Shown here: piece by piece, positions 51,074 through 60,149 of the stretch
Position numbering within the stretch: the stretch's first letter is position 1
Layout: every line of letters starts with the position of its first letter
DNA from: UBA12474 sp964549625
Lineage (GTDB): Bacteria; Babelota; Babeliae; Babelales; Babelaceae
Direction of reading: 5' to 3'
NCBI GenBank assembly: GCA_964549625.1
Contig: CAZJVA010000001.1
Location: 263,316-327,315 of the forward strand
Length of the DNA: 64,000 nt
The notes under the pieces: generated by a model
Told to the model about the DNA's origin: nothing
Databases searched by the model: none
The model's input: the letters and a program-made list of their open reading frames with translations, nothing else
Position numbers and translations under genes: made by a program

Positions 51074-52816
51074 ATGACTGGCTCGGTGTGTCGATTGAAT
51101 TTTGCGCGTTCGTGGCGACCACGCTTTTTTCGTGAGGTTGTCGGGCAGGTAACTCCAGTGCAGCTGTTGGCAAATAGTGTTGCGCGGGAAATTTATTTTC
51201 CCGCATATCTTCTTTCAGGCATGCGTGGTTCTGGTAAGACGACCGTTGGCAGGTTATTCGCTGCAGCATTAAATTGCGAGTGTCTAGGAGCCTTTTGTTC
51301 TGGGTCATATCAGTGGCATGATCTGCCTTGTGGCGCGTGCCGTTCGTGCCAACTTATGCAGCGCGGGGAACATCCAGATTTCGTGGAGGTAGATGCTGCA
51401 TCTTATACGGGTGTTGAAAATATTCGACAGATCATGGATGAGGCACAGTTTCTTCCCGTTGTTGGTCGAAAAAAAGTTTATCTGGTCGACGAAGCACACA
51501 TGTTAAGCAAGTCTGCTTTTAATGCGTTTTTGAAGATGTTGGAGGAGCCGCCAGCGTCGGTTGTTTTTCTTTTGGCAACGACAGAGGTACATAAGATTCT
51601 TGATACCGTTCGTTCGCGAAGTTTTCAGTTGTTTTTTGATCCACTGCCATTTGATGTGCTTGCTAATTATTTGATGCAGGTGGCTCAAAAAGAAGGTATT
51701 GCTTGCGAGGCGGAAGCTGCTTTGCTTCTGGCGCAGCAGGGAGAGGGATCGGTTCGTGATGCTCTGACATCTTTGGAGCAAGCGTGGGTAGCGGGCAGTG
51801 AGAAAATTACGGTTAATATGGTGCGTGGACTTTTTGGGCTTGTCTCATTTGCAACGGTTTTTGAGTTGTATCGCGCCATTTTTGCGCTTGATGCCATAGT
51901 TGTTTTTGAAAAAGTTTCTGAGCTTGCTGCTCAAAGGCGGTCGCTTTTTCATGGTTGGCAGGTATTGGTCGAGGTAGCAAGTGGCTGTTTGTGGTATGAA
52001 AAGTCGATTCTTATGCCTGCATTGGAGGCGTATAAGGACGATTTAGTTCGTTTGGTAGAGGCAGCGCCGCAAGGTTTTTTTGCTCGTGCGCTTGATTTGT
52101 TTTTTAAGTATGAGCCGCTTCTTCAAAAAACACAGCATCAAATACATCTCTTTGAGCGCATGATGGTAGGTTGTTTAGAGCTTGTTGGTAACGGCGTAGG
52201 CGCGGTCGTCCCCAAAAAAGGGGCGGTTGATCCAGTTTATTCGACTGCAGGTGTAAAAGCTGCGAATGTAGGTGTTGTGAGTGAGACAAAAAACCAGAGT
52301 TGTTCACCTACTACAGAAGAGGTTGCACCGGTTGAATTAGCAAAGACAACAGAGCCCGACTCTTTGTGGGGGCAGTTTTTAGTACGTGTGCGTCCGTTGT
52401 GTAAAGACCCAATCTTGTTTTCTGTCTTTTCTTCTGGCCATTTTCAAGTATGTGAAGAAGCTGTAGTGCGCGTCTTATTTCCTAAGTCTTTTGCTTTCTA
52501 TCAAGACCTTTTACTACAATCTCGTTCCTTTTGGCAACCTGTGCTAGATGAGGTTTTTGGTTGCAGCGTGACTCTGGTTCCTTCTTTTTCTGGGGGTGTT
52601 GGTGGGACTGTCGAGCGCGAAAAAGTTTTTGATGGTAGTGGGATTAGTCCTGCTCATGAGCTAGCGAAAAAAAAAGAACAAGTATTGCCTCCACCAGCAC
52701 ATAAAAAAAAACAGGCGCGTGGGGTAGCCGTTGATATTGCCGATGCTAATGCGTGGCCAAATGCCAATGTGTTGGTTGGGTTGTTTCCCGGTAGCGTGAA
52801 ATTATACGAGGAATAA
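51074..52816 (+). CDS. dnaX: DNA polymerase III tau/gamma subunit
   Basis: 580 residues. The ATG at 51074 has GGGA upstream; an ATG at 51065 is also in frame. Clamp-loader AAA module: Walker A SGMRGSGKTT (about 48-57), a zinc module with four cysteines (CxxxxxC, then CGACRSC; about 80-95), Walker B VYLVDEAHMLS and the sensor TTEVHK. A variable linker follows. A gamma/tau frameshift site is not evident. der follows 4 nt later. Confidence 0.92.
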   Translation: MTGSVCRLNFARSWRPRFFREVVGQVTPVQLLANSVAREIYFPAYLLSGMRGSGKTTVGRLFAAALNCECLGAFCSGSYQWHDLPCGACRSCQLMQRGEHPDFVEVDAASYTGVENIRQIMDEAQFLPVVGRKKVYLVDEAHMLSKSAFNAFLKMLEEPPASVVFLLATTEVHKILDTVRSRSFQLFFDPLPFDVLANYLMQVAQKEGIACEAEAALLLAQQGEGSVRDALTSLEQAWVAGSEKITVNMVRGLFGLVSFATVFELYRAIFALDAIVVFEKVSELAAQRRSLFHGWQVLVEVASGCLWYEKSILMPALEAYKDDLVRLVEAAPQGFFARALDLFFKYEPLLQKTQHQIHLFERMMVGCLELVGNGVGAVVPKKGAVDPVYSTAGVKAANVGVVSETKNQSCSPTTEEVAPVELAKTTEPDSLWGQFLVRVRPLCKDPILFSVFSSGHFQVCEEAVVRVLFPKSFAFYQDLLLQSRSFWQPVLDEVFGCSVTLVPSFSGGVGGTVEREKVFDGSGISPAHELAKKKEQVLPPPAHKKKQARGVAVDIADANAWPNANVLVGLFPGSVKLYEE

Positions 52817-52820
52817 AAAA

Positions 52821-54131
52821 ATGAAAAAAATGTCACGTGTGGCTGTTGTTGGCCGCATGAATGTGGGAAAATCAACGCTTTTTAATCGTTTGGCACCGCG
52901 TGCGCGTAGCTTGACGTTGAATTACGAGGGTGTAACGCGAGACGAGATTACCGATTTGGTTGATTGGAAAGGGCGCGTTTTTGAGTTGGTTGATACAGGG
53001 GGTGTAGCAACCGTTGCTCGTGAAGATGTGCTTTTAGAGGAAGTTCGTCAGCGCGTTTGGCGGACTATTGATGCTGCGGATCTAGTTGTTTTTGTTGTTG
53101 ATGGTGCTGCAGGGGTAATGCTTGAAGATGAATCAATATCATCTGAACTGCGTAAGCGCAATAAGCGCGTTATTCTTGCGGTAAACAAAGAAGATACGCG
53201 TGCTGCGCAAGAACAATATTTTGAGTTTTCTGCCTTATACCATGAGGAACAGTTATTAATTTCGGCTCAGCATGGAACTGGCATGAGTGATTTGCTTGAT
53301 GCCGTTATTGGGATGCTTCCTGTACAGCCGGAGGCAGAATTGCCTGAGCGTGCAGAATGCCGTGTTGCGTTTATTGGACGCCCTAATGTAGGGAAATCTT
53401 CTTTGCTTAACGCGCTACTTGATGATGATCGTGCCCTTGTTTCTGATATTCCTGGTACGACACGGGAGCCTGTTTCTAGTGCTATTCGTTTTTATCAGGA
53501 GACATTGCAACTAACAGATACTCCTGGTATTCGTCGTCAGAGATCTATTGATGAAGAGCTTGAAGAGCTTATGGTTAAGAGCTCTTTTGCTGCAGTGCGT
53601 GATGCGCAGATTGTGCTTTTATTGCTTGATGGTAGTCAGGGGGCTTTTGTCGATCAAGAGTTAAAGTTAGCATTTTATGCGTTTAATGATCTTTCGAAAT
53701 CGCTTATTGTTGTGATTAACAAAAGCGATCTAATGGATGAGGCTGCCCGTGCTTCGCTTGAAACAACGTTTGAGGAATATGGACATCTTATGGGGCGCGT
53801 TGAGCGTCTTTTTGTTTCGTGTAAAACAGGAAAAAATGTTGGCAAGATCTTACCACTTGTCCAAAAGGTGTGGCAGCGTACATCCCAGCAGTTGCATAAT
53901 GAGGAATTGGCGTTGACGTTGATTGATGCATTTCGTAGTACACCAATTATTAAATGCCAACAAAAGCTGCAGGTATTTAAGGTACAGCAGGTCAATTCGG
54001 CACCGATAACAATAGCTCTGCGTACTAACTATCCTCAATGGTTTGAGGATTCACAAAAACGCTTTGCAGAAAATGTCTTGCGTAAGACATTTGATTTGGT
54101 GAGTGTACCGATCAAGTTTATCGTTCGTTAA
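52821..54131 (+). CDS. der: Ribosome-assembly GTPase Der (EngA)
   Basis: 436 residues with two G domains in tandem: first GRMNVGKST (about 11-19) with DTGG and NKED, second GRPNVGKSS (about 182-190) with DTPG and NKSD. The C-terminal KH-like domain ends the protein. Der acts in 50S assembly. The gene begins 4 nt after dnaX. Confidence 0.95.
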   Translation: MKKMSRVAVVGRMNVGKSTLFNRLAPRARSLTLNYEGVTRDEITDLVDWKGRVFELVDTGGVATVAREDVLLEEVRQRVWRTIDAADLVVFVVDGAAGVMLEDESISSELRKRNKRVILAVNKEDTRAAQEQYFEFSALYHEEQLLISAQHGTGMSDLLDAVIGMLPVQPEAELPERAECRVAFIGRPNVGKSSLLNALLDDDRALVSDIPGTTREPVSSAIRFYQETLQLTDTPGIRRQRSIDEELEELMVKSSFAAVRDAQIVLLLLDGSQGAFVDQELKLAFYAFNDLSKSLIVVINKSDLMDEAARASLETTFEEYGHLMGRVERLFVSCKTGKNVGKILPLVQKVWQRTSQQLHNEELALTLIDAFRSTPIIKCQQKLQVFKVQQVNSAPITIALRTNYPQWFEDSQKRFAENVLRKTFDLVSVPIKFIVR

Positions 54132-54227
54132 CATAGATAAAGATAAACACTGTTGCTGAAGTATACTTTTTGGTAGATTAGCGCTTAGGAGTATTATCTC
54201 TTGATCCCTATTCGTAAGGAGTTGTCC

Positions 54228-54617
54228 ATGCAACATCGTATATTCTTCGGAGGTTGCGAACGTACGAAGGTTTTTGATGATCATCTTAATGAGCAATTAA
54301 AAAAGATAGAACGTTTTTTGGAGGCGGAGCCTTCACCACGTATGATTGAAATAAATGTCCATTTCCATGCGCCGCGTAGTCTTTATGAGGTGCGTGCTCG
54401 TGTTAAAACACCTCACTATGATTGTTTTGCGGAGCATAGTGGAACTGATTATTATGCGGAAGTTAATGAAGTAATTGATCGTTTGTATACGCAGTTACGG
54501 AACCAAAATCAAAAAATAAATCAGCAACATAAGCGTGGCTGTGACAAAACGTGTCGTGCTCGAGCGGCAGAAGAAGCGGTTGTTTACGATATTCTTGAGG
54601 ATGATGACGAAGCATAG
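54228..54617 (+). CDS. hpf: Ribosome hibernation promoting factor (S30AE family)
   Basis: 129 residues from the ATG at 54228, with AAGGAG 6 nt upstream. The betaalphabeta-betabetaalpha S30AE fold pattern is seen: QHRIFFGGCERTKVFDDHLNE, then EINVHFHAPRSLYEVRARV and a helix EVIDRLYTQLRNQ. It has a Cys-bearing basic segment and an acidic C-tail but lacks the long-HPF second domain. It should bind the 30S subunit in starvation. Confidence 0.8.
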   Translation: MQHRIFFGGCERTKVFDDHLNEQLKKIERFLEAEPSPRMIEINVHFHAPRSLYEVRARVKTPHYDCFAEHSGTDYYAEVNEVIDRLYTQLRNQNQKINQQHKRGCDKTCRARAAEEAVVYDILEDDDEA

Positions 54618-54638
54618 ATTTAGTGATTGATTTTTATT

Positions 54639-54676
54639 AAGCGGGGCCCCAGTATTAGGGCCCCGCTTATTTTTAT
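54639..54676 (+). terminator. Terminator after hpf
   Basis: Arms AAGCGGGGCCC and GGGCCCCGCTT form a perfect 11-bp GC-rich stem, followed by ATTTTTA. It overlaps the stop codon of the convergent dsbD gene. Confidence 0.92.
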
Positions 54677-56445
54677 CCTATGATTTCTTGGATTTCTTGT
54701 GTTAGTGATTGCGCTGAGTGCTTAAGTATTTCGGAACGCCATTGTTTGAGAATTGTATTGTTTGATGCATCAAGCAAAAGCACTACAGGAAGACCTTGAG
54801 TGATACCATACTCTTTTTGGTACGCTTTGACGGTTAGATTGTCACTTTGTGTACAATCGCAATGTGCGAGTACAATATCCTGCGCGGTTAGGGCTTCGAT
54901 ATATTCGGTGTTGAGCATGATTTTTGTTTTGATTTTATTGCAAAGCGAGCACCAGGTAGCGCCGAATTCGACCAGGATATATGGTTTTTTATGAAGTTTT
55001 GCGTACTCAAAAGCCTCAGAAATGGTATGGATTGGCCGCTGTTGGATCGTGTGTGGTGCTGCAATATACTGGTAAAGGCCCATGCCAGTAAAGTATATTC
55101 CAATGGTAAAGGTAAGTAGATTTACGAGAAAAACGTAGCCTTTGAGAAAGGAGCCTCCGCCATAGTGCGGCATACGCCAGAGGAGCCAGCCGATGATGAT
55201 TAGCGTGATACCAAGTACAAGGCTAAAGAGTGCTGGCGTGAACAGGGGCTGCATATAGCCAAAGCAGAGCGCCACCAGGAGAAAACCAAATATTTTTTTG
55301 ATTTCCACCATCCAAAGACCAGAGCGTGGTAGTTTATCTGCGGCCCCCGAGAATGTTGCAATGATAATCAGTGGTATTGAGAGCCCAATGCCAAATGCAA
55401 AAAGGTAGGAGAATCCAATGAGCCCGCTTTGAAGAAGAGATAGTGTGCCAGCAGCAGCTACTTTGAGCTTGGCAACGATGCCAAGGACTAAAACAAGGCC
55501 AGGTGATAAACAGGGTGAGGTGACGGTGCCACTAATAGCGCCGAAAATAAACGCAGAGCTGATTGAACCCTTGCTTTCGATATTTGCTGCTGAAAGTTGG
55601 GGAAGTTTGACCTCATAAAATCCAAACATGCTGCCGGCAAAATATCCGAGAAATGCAACAATAAAGAGGATAAATAAGGGTTTGCCTAGCAGCGCGCCAA
55701 ATTGAGCTCCGCCGAGTGCGACAAGTAAGCCCATCACGGCAAAAGTTGTTGCGATTCCTACAGCATACGCGCAAGCCAAAACAAAGTTTCGTCCGAGGGT
55801 TTGTGCTTTATTTGATTGAATAATGCCTATGGTGATTGGTATCATTGGATAAATGCAGGGTGTGAGACTCATGAGTAGGCCAAGAAGTAGGATGAGTAAT
55901 ATTTGGATTGGTCGAGATTTTGTTCCTTCAACAAGATTAGAGATTGTTGCTTTTAGCCATTGTAATGAGTCCCCAAGATATTGAGTGAATCTTTGCCAAA
56001 GGGATTGTGTTTCTGAGTTAATAGGTTCATAGGCGGGAAAATTAAGGGTTGCTGTTTGTACGCTTGCGCTTTGGTTAGTTTTAAACGTGATATTAAGTTT
56101 TGCTAGAGATAAGTTTTCTGGTTGAGGGTGGAGAATGACGAGGCTGATAAGTCCGCTGTTGGTGAAGCAGGCGGCTGGAGATTCTTGGTCTATGATGGGA
56201 CATGTTGTTGTTTTTTCACTGCTTTTCCAGGCAGTGATAGTGGAATCATCGGCATTTTCAAGGGTGAAAGATAAGTCATCTGCAAGTATGCCCAGCGCAT
56301 TGGGGAGTTGATATTCCAGGGTAAGGACGCTTTGTGCTTTTTTTTGAGTAAGGCTGTGAATTGAAAACAAAGGTGCTGAATCACCAGCACGACAAAGTGT
56401 GCTTAGGATAAGGATATAGAGGCTTAAGTAGATATTTCTTTTCAT
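54673..56445 (-). CDS. dsbD: Thiol:disulfide interchange protein DsbD
   Basis: 590 residues with all three DsbD parts: a signal peptide and N-terminal periplasmic domain with a Cys pair (TTCP and AACF near 80-95), a membrane domain of eight helices with CIYPMIP and SPCLSPG, and a C-terminal thioredoxin domain with WCSLC near residue 500. It carries electrons from cytoplasmic thioredoxin to the periplasm, to reduce wrong disulfides or supply other thiol enzymes. The gene stands alone on the minus strand. The window also encodes cysteine-rich barrels that might need it. Confidence 0.92.
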   Translation of the reverse strand: MKRNIYLSLYILILSTLCRAGDSAPLFSIHSLTQKKAQSVLTLEYQLPNALGILADDLSFTLENADDSTITAWKSSEKTTTCPIIDQESPAACFTNSGLISLVILHPQPENLSLAKLNITFKTNQSASVQTATLNFPAYEPINSETQSLWQRFTQYLGDSLQWLKATISNLVEGTKSRPIQILLILLLGLLMSLTPCIYPMIPITIGIIQSNKAQTLGRNFVLACAYAVGIATTFAVMGLLVALGGAQFGALLGKPLFILFIVAFLGYFAGSMFGFYEVKLPQLSAANIESKGSISSAFIFGAISGTVTSPCLSPGLVLVLGIVAKLKVAAAGTLSLLQSGLIGFSYLFAFGIGLSIPLIIIATFSGAADKLPRSGLWMVEIKKIFGFLLVALCFGYMQPLFTPALFSLVLGITLIIIGWLLWRMPHYGGGSFLKGYVFLVNLLTFTIGIYFTGMGLYQYIAAPHTIQQRPIHTISEAFEYAKLHKKPYILVEFGATWCSLCNKIKTKIMLNTEYIEALTAQDIVLAHCDCTQSDNLTVKAYQKEYGITQGLPVVLLLDASNNTILKQWRSEILKHSAQSLTQEIQEIIG

Positions 56446-56514
56446 AGAAATCCTTTTTTAGTGACAGTTATTGTTGCATTAGCAAAGAAAATCTGGTATT
56501 TCTGTTATTACTGT

Positions 56515-56590
56515 GGGGCTGTAGCTCAGTTGGTAGAGCGCATGAATGGCATTCATGAGGTCACCGGTTCGATCCCGGTCAGTTCCACCA
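56515..56590 (+). tRNA. tRNA-Ala (GGC)
   Basis: Acceptor GGGGCTG with CAGTTCC, including the G3-U70 pair that identifies tRNA-Ala, and an encoded CCA. The anticodon loop ATGGCAT reads GGC. It lies between two minus-strand genes. Confidence 0.96.
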
Positions 56591-56595
56591 GTTTT

Positions 56596-57420
56596 TTACT
56601 TTCTTTCCCATATTTTTATTTTTCCTTTTTTTGTGGACTCGAGAAATATTTTATTTCGCTTCCCGGTAGCATGTCCTTGCTTTTTTTGCTCTACTGGTGC
56701 GCCAAGTTGGCCTTTAACGTTGTGCAAAAGGTCTTTCCATGAACGTGCAGAAATTTTGGTGGTCGTTGGGGCGAGTGTAATAAAATGGTCAGAAATTATT
56801 TTCCCTTGTGTTTGCCCTTGGATATCACCACTTGTTCCTTTTGGGAGCGTTAAATTAATGTTAGAGGTGGCCGTTAATACAATGGAAGATCCCAGTGTAA
56901 CACGTTCATAATCAATGTCGATCTGCCCATTGTTGGCAGTAGCGGTGATGCTGTTTTGTGCGTTTTTGACAGCAATTGATCCGGCGTGTGTTTCCAATGT
57001 TAGTGGTGCGTGAATATCTTCCACCAGAATATTTCCACTTGCGTTGGTTGCTGACAATTCGTTTTTTTGTGGAATATACAGTGTTAATGAAATTGAAGCT
57101 TCGCTGTCAGAGGGTGCATTGATGAGAAGGTTATTGTTTTGATGTTCAATTCTAAGCTTGGTTTTGCTTACTTTTTCGGCTTTGCCGTTTAATTCTTCTT
57201 CAATGATTACCGTGTTTGTTTGTTCGCTTGGTAGAATTGTTAACGTTCCCACGTTGTCTTGAGCGATAAGGATGTGTGTTTGGGGGGTTATTCGTACTTC
57301 TGTTTTTATTGTGTTGGTTTTTGTGCCGCGTACCCAATCAGCTAGTTTTTCGGCTAATATGCTTGTGTTGAATAGGAGAGTAAGTAATGTGATTGTGTAA
57401 TGGACGTGTATACTTTTCAT
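56596..57420 (-). CDS. Secreted DUF4097-like beta-repeat protein
   Basis: 274 residues with a signal peptide (about 1-23, ending ILA). The mature part is a series of short beta strands with the layered Asn/Gly/Thr pattern (NASGNILVEDIHAPLTLETH, AGSIAVKNAQNSITATANNG) of DUF4097/DUF2807 adhesin-type proteins. The last 40 residues are basic (KGKIKIWERK). Location in periplasm or on the surface is inferred. The gene is bounded by tRNA-Ala and the divergent cca gene. Confidence 0.65.
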   Translation of the reverse strand: MKSIHVHYTITLLTLLFNTSILAEKLADWVRGTKTNTIKTEVRITPQTHILIAQDNVGTLTILPSEQTNTVIIEEELNGKAEKVSKTKLRIEHQNNNLLINAPSDSEASISLTLYIPQKNELSATNASGNILVEDIHAPLTLETHAGSIAVKNAQNSITATANNGQIDIDYERVTLGSSIVLTATSNINLTLPKGTSGDIQGQTQGKIISDHFITLAPTTTKISARSWKDLLHNVKGQLGAPVEQKKQGHATGKRNKIFLESTKKGKIKIWERK

Positions 57421-57527
57421 AGGGATCCTTGGGTTAAAAGATATTTTTCTGCAAGTCTAAACAAAAAGGTTTGGTTCGTATACCAGCTGTTGACCCAGGT
57501 AATTACATGATACGTAAGGAACTATGT

Positions 57528-58943
57528 ATGGAGACTACGTTATCCTCGAGAATGTTGCACGCGGAGGAACAAAGTAAATTTTCTAACTTGCTGAAACAAT
57601 ACCGTGTAAATCCTTTGTTAGAGGCATTAAGTGCAGAGGGCGCTTCTATCTATTGTGTGGGCGGCGCTGTGCGCGATCTTTTGTTAGGCTGCTCTGTTAA
57701 AGACCTTGATTTTGAAATTCACGGTATTGAGGAAACATTAGCGGTTTTGGTGTTATCTCGATTTGGGCGTGTTGCAAAGCAAGGGCGGGCATTTGGAGTT
57801 TTGCGTGTCGGTGGTTGGGATGTTGATTGGTCCCTACCCCGCGTAGATGGGCCGGGGCGACATCCTCATGTTGTTATTAATCCGCATATAGGGCTACGAG
57901 AAGCGTTGCGGCGCCGCGATTTAACTATGAATGCTATGGCTATTGATTCTACGACGTATCAACTCTTTGATCCTTTTCAGGGAGAACGTGATATGCAAAA
58001 TAGGGTTCTTTGTGCCGTTAATTCACAGACATTTATAGAAGATCCTTTGCGGTTGTATCGTGTTATGCAGTTTTTAGCTCGGTTTGAGATGGAGCCTAAC
58101 GGTGAATTGGTAGCGTTGTGCCGTACCATGGATGTTTCAAAGGTATCTCGTGAGCGGATTGAAGATGAGTTAAAAAAGTTGTTTTTATGTGCCCGATATC
58201 CCTCATTGGGATTTCGTTGGCTTGCTTCTATTGGTAGGTTGTCTGAGCTTTTTCCTGAGCTTGCACAATTAATAGGCGTAGCACAAAATCCACAGTGGCA
58301 TCCCGAAGGAGACGTCTTTGAGCACACGATGCAGGTGCTTGACGCAGTAGCTTTGGAGGAAAATGTTTCTGAGATTGATCGGCTGGTTCTTTGTTATGCG
58401 GCTTTGTGCCACGATATGGGTAAGGTTGCTACCACTCGATTGCATTCCAAGGATGGACGCTTGATTAGTTATGGTCACGAAGAAGCTGGGGTAGCGCCGG
58501 CAAAAAGCTTTTTAAAGCGCATTACAGAGAACAAAGAGCTTGTTGCGCGGGTGGTGCGTCTGGTTAAATACCACATGCGTCCATGTGCGCTAATTCGTGG
58601 AAAGGCTGGGTGTGGGGCGTATCGTAGATTGGCTATGCACTGTGCGCCAGATTCACTCGAGTTTTTAGCGCGTATTGCCCGAGCTGATATGCGAGGCAGA
58701 AATGGCAGCTCGCCACGGCCCCTTGTGAATGCGGTGGCATGTGTTGATGAATTTAAGGCGGAAGCCCAGCGGTGTGGTGTGCTACATACACCAGAGCAGC
58801 CTGTTTTGAGTGGTCACGACCTTTTGGCTCTGGGTATTAGGGGAAAAAAAGTTGGAGCGTTGCTTGCCAAGGCGTACGAATATCAAATTAGTTCAGGGGT
58901 TCGTGAACGGGCTGCACTGCTTGCGTATTTAGGGCTTTCTTAG
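57528..58943 (+). CDS. CCA-adding tRNA nucleotidyltransferase with HD domain
   Basis: 471 residues from the ATG at 57528, which has AAGGAAC upstream; ATG 57507 is also in frame. The head domain GGAVRDLLLG with KDLDFEIHG holds the nucleotidyl-transfer residues, RRRDLTMNAMA follows, and an HD domain with HDMGK near 300 extends the protein. It completes or repairs the CCA end of tRNAs, though all tRNAs in this window encode CCA. Poly(A) polymerase activity cannot be excluded. Confidence 0.88.
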   Translation: METTLSSRMLHAEEQSKFSNLLKQYRVNPLLEALSAEGASIYCVGGAVRDLLLGCSVKDLDFEIHGIEETLAVLVLSRFGRVAKQGRAFGVLRVGGWDVDWSLPRVDGPGRHPHVVINPHIGLREALRRRDLTMNAMAIDSTTYQLFDPFQGERDMQNRVLCAVNSQTFIEDPLRLYRVMQFLARFEMEPNGELVALCRTMDVSKVSRERIEDELKKLFLCARYPSLGFRWLASIGRLSELFPELAQLIGVAQNPQWHPEGDVFEHTMQVLDAVALEENVSEIDRLVLCYAALCHDMGKVATTRLHSKDGRLISYGHEEAGVAPAKSFLKRITENKELVARVVRLVKYHMRPCALIRGKAGCGAYRRLAMHCAPDSLEFLARIARADMRGRNGSSPRPLVNAVACVDEFKAEAQRCGVLHTPEQPVLSGHDLLALGIRGKKVGALLAKAYEYQISSGVRERAALLAYLGLS

Positions 58944-59031
58944 GAGGACTTGGTAGATTTTTGTGAAAAAATATCTAAGGTAGAAAGAGAAAAGAATATT
59001 GAAGTGGTTTGTGGCCAGGGAAGAGTATTTT

Positions 59032-59727
59032 ATGAAACATGTTTTTGCAGCACAGTCATTTTGGAGCTTGATGTTTCACTCAAGTTTTTTAAGTAAGTTG
59101 ATTTTATTGGGTGCAGGGATTGTTCTATTCCTTGTTTTGTTCTTCTTTTTTTACAAGTACTTTTTAGTGCGCGAGTATCGCGCTCAGGTTGCCCGGGCAC
59201 AAGGGATCTTGTCGCGCTGTTCGGATTTTCCTGATTTAATAGCAGCGGCTAATACTTTGGGGGGGACGTATCCGGGTTTATTGTTGAATAGTGGTTTGGC
59301 TGCTTTGAAAAAGTCTATAGAGGCACATTCTTCTTCTGGGCGTATTGAAAAATCAGATGCAGAAGCTTTTTCTGCGGCTCTAACGTTGTCGTTTAATCGT
59401 ATTGTGCAGACACAATATCAGTTTCTTCCTTTTTTATCCGTTAGCGCAGCTGTTTCCCCGTTGATTGGTCTTTTTGGCACAATTACTGGTCTTATTCAGT
59501 CGTTTATGGCAATTGGGCGCGTTGGAAGTGCCGATTTGGCTTCTATAGCACCAGGTATTGCTGAGGCGTTGTTGACGACGTTTGCAGGACTTGTGGTTGC
59601 AATTCCTGCTTTTGTTTTATTTCATGTGTTGACTACGTATATTCGTTCGTTTGAATTTGAATTGGATCAGCTTGTGGTTGGTTTTGAAAGTTTGGTTGAA
59701 AAGCAGGTTGTGGCATGCGTGAATTAA
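59032..59727 (+). CDS. tolQ: TolQ/ExbB-type proton channel protein
   Basis: 231 residues from the ATG at 59032 (GGGAAGAG upstream). Three membrane segments: about 22-45, about 135-160 (SVSAAVSPLIGLFGTITGLI) and about 180-210 (IAEALLTTFAGLVVAIPAF). TolQ, as a ring with TolR, uses the proton gradient to drive the Tol system that draws the outer membrane inward at division. The next gene overlaps it by 13 nt. TolQ rather than ExbB follows from tolA and tolB downstream. Confidence 0.9.
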   Translation: MKHVFAAQSFWSLMFHSSFLSKLILLGAGIVLFLVLFFFFYKYFLVREYRAQVARAQGILSRCSDFPDLIAAANTLGGTYPGLLLNSGLAALKKSIEAHSSSGRIEKSDAEAFSAALTLSFNRIVQTQYQFLPFLSVSAAVSPLIGLFGTITGLIQSFMAIGRVGSADLASIAPGIAEALLTTFAGLVVAIPAFVLFHVLTTYIRSFEFELDQLVVGFESLVEKQVVACVN

Positions 59728-60149
59728 AAAACTCTTATTCAAAGCGGCGAGTAAGTAAACCAGAACCTTTAGAAATCACTTTAACGCCGCTTATTGATGC
59801 GGTGCTTGTTTTGTTAATTATTTTTATGGTGGCTATGCCAATCATACAAAATACGATTCAAGTTGAGCTTCCTACAAGCTCGACCAACGATGTGCAAGAG
59901 CGATCATTAGATCAGGTTACTGTGTATTTTGATAAAACAAGGCGCCTTTTTATTGAAGACAAAGAGGTGGCAGCAGGTGATTTTTTGAAGGAGTTAGAAA
60001 AGATTTTATTGGCGCAAAAAGGTGAAGACCACATTGTGATGGTCAAGGCTGATCAGACGGTTTCTTATGGTGACATTGTACGTATTGTTGATGATATAAA
60101 GTATTTAGGTGGTGTCCGGTATGTTGCATTGGCAACTGAAAAAAGATAA
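59715..60149 (+). CDS. tolR: TolR/ExbD-type protein
   Basis: 144 residues: short cytoplasmic N-terminus, one membrane helix (about 25-43, ITLTPLIDAVLVLLIIFMV) with the essential aspartate D28 region, and a periplasmic domain ending in YGDIVRIVDDIKYLGG. It partners TolQ. It overlaps tolQ by 13 nt and tolA by 29 nt, as a tight operon. Confidence 0.9.
   Translation: MRELKNSYSKRRVSKPEPLEITLTPLIDAVLVLLIIFMVAMPIIQNTIQVELPTSSTNDVQERSLDQVTVYFDKTRRLFIEDKEVAAGDFLKELEKILLAQKGEDHIVMVKADQTVSYGDIVRIVDDIKYLGGVRYVALATEKR

Noticed and set aside
56461..56742. Plus-strand 93-codon reading frame with VAQLVE and GSIPVSST
   Set aside because: This is the sense translation of tRNA-Ala, a recurrent annotation artefact.
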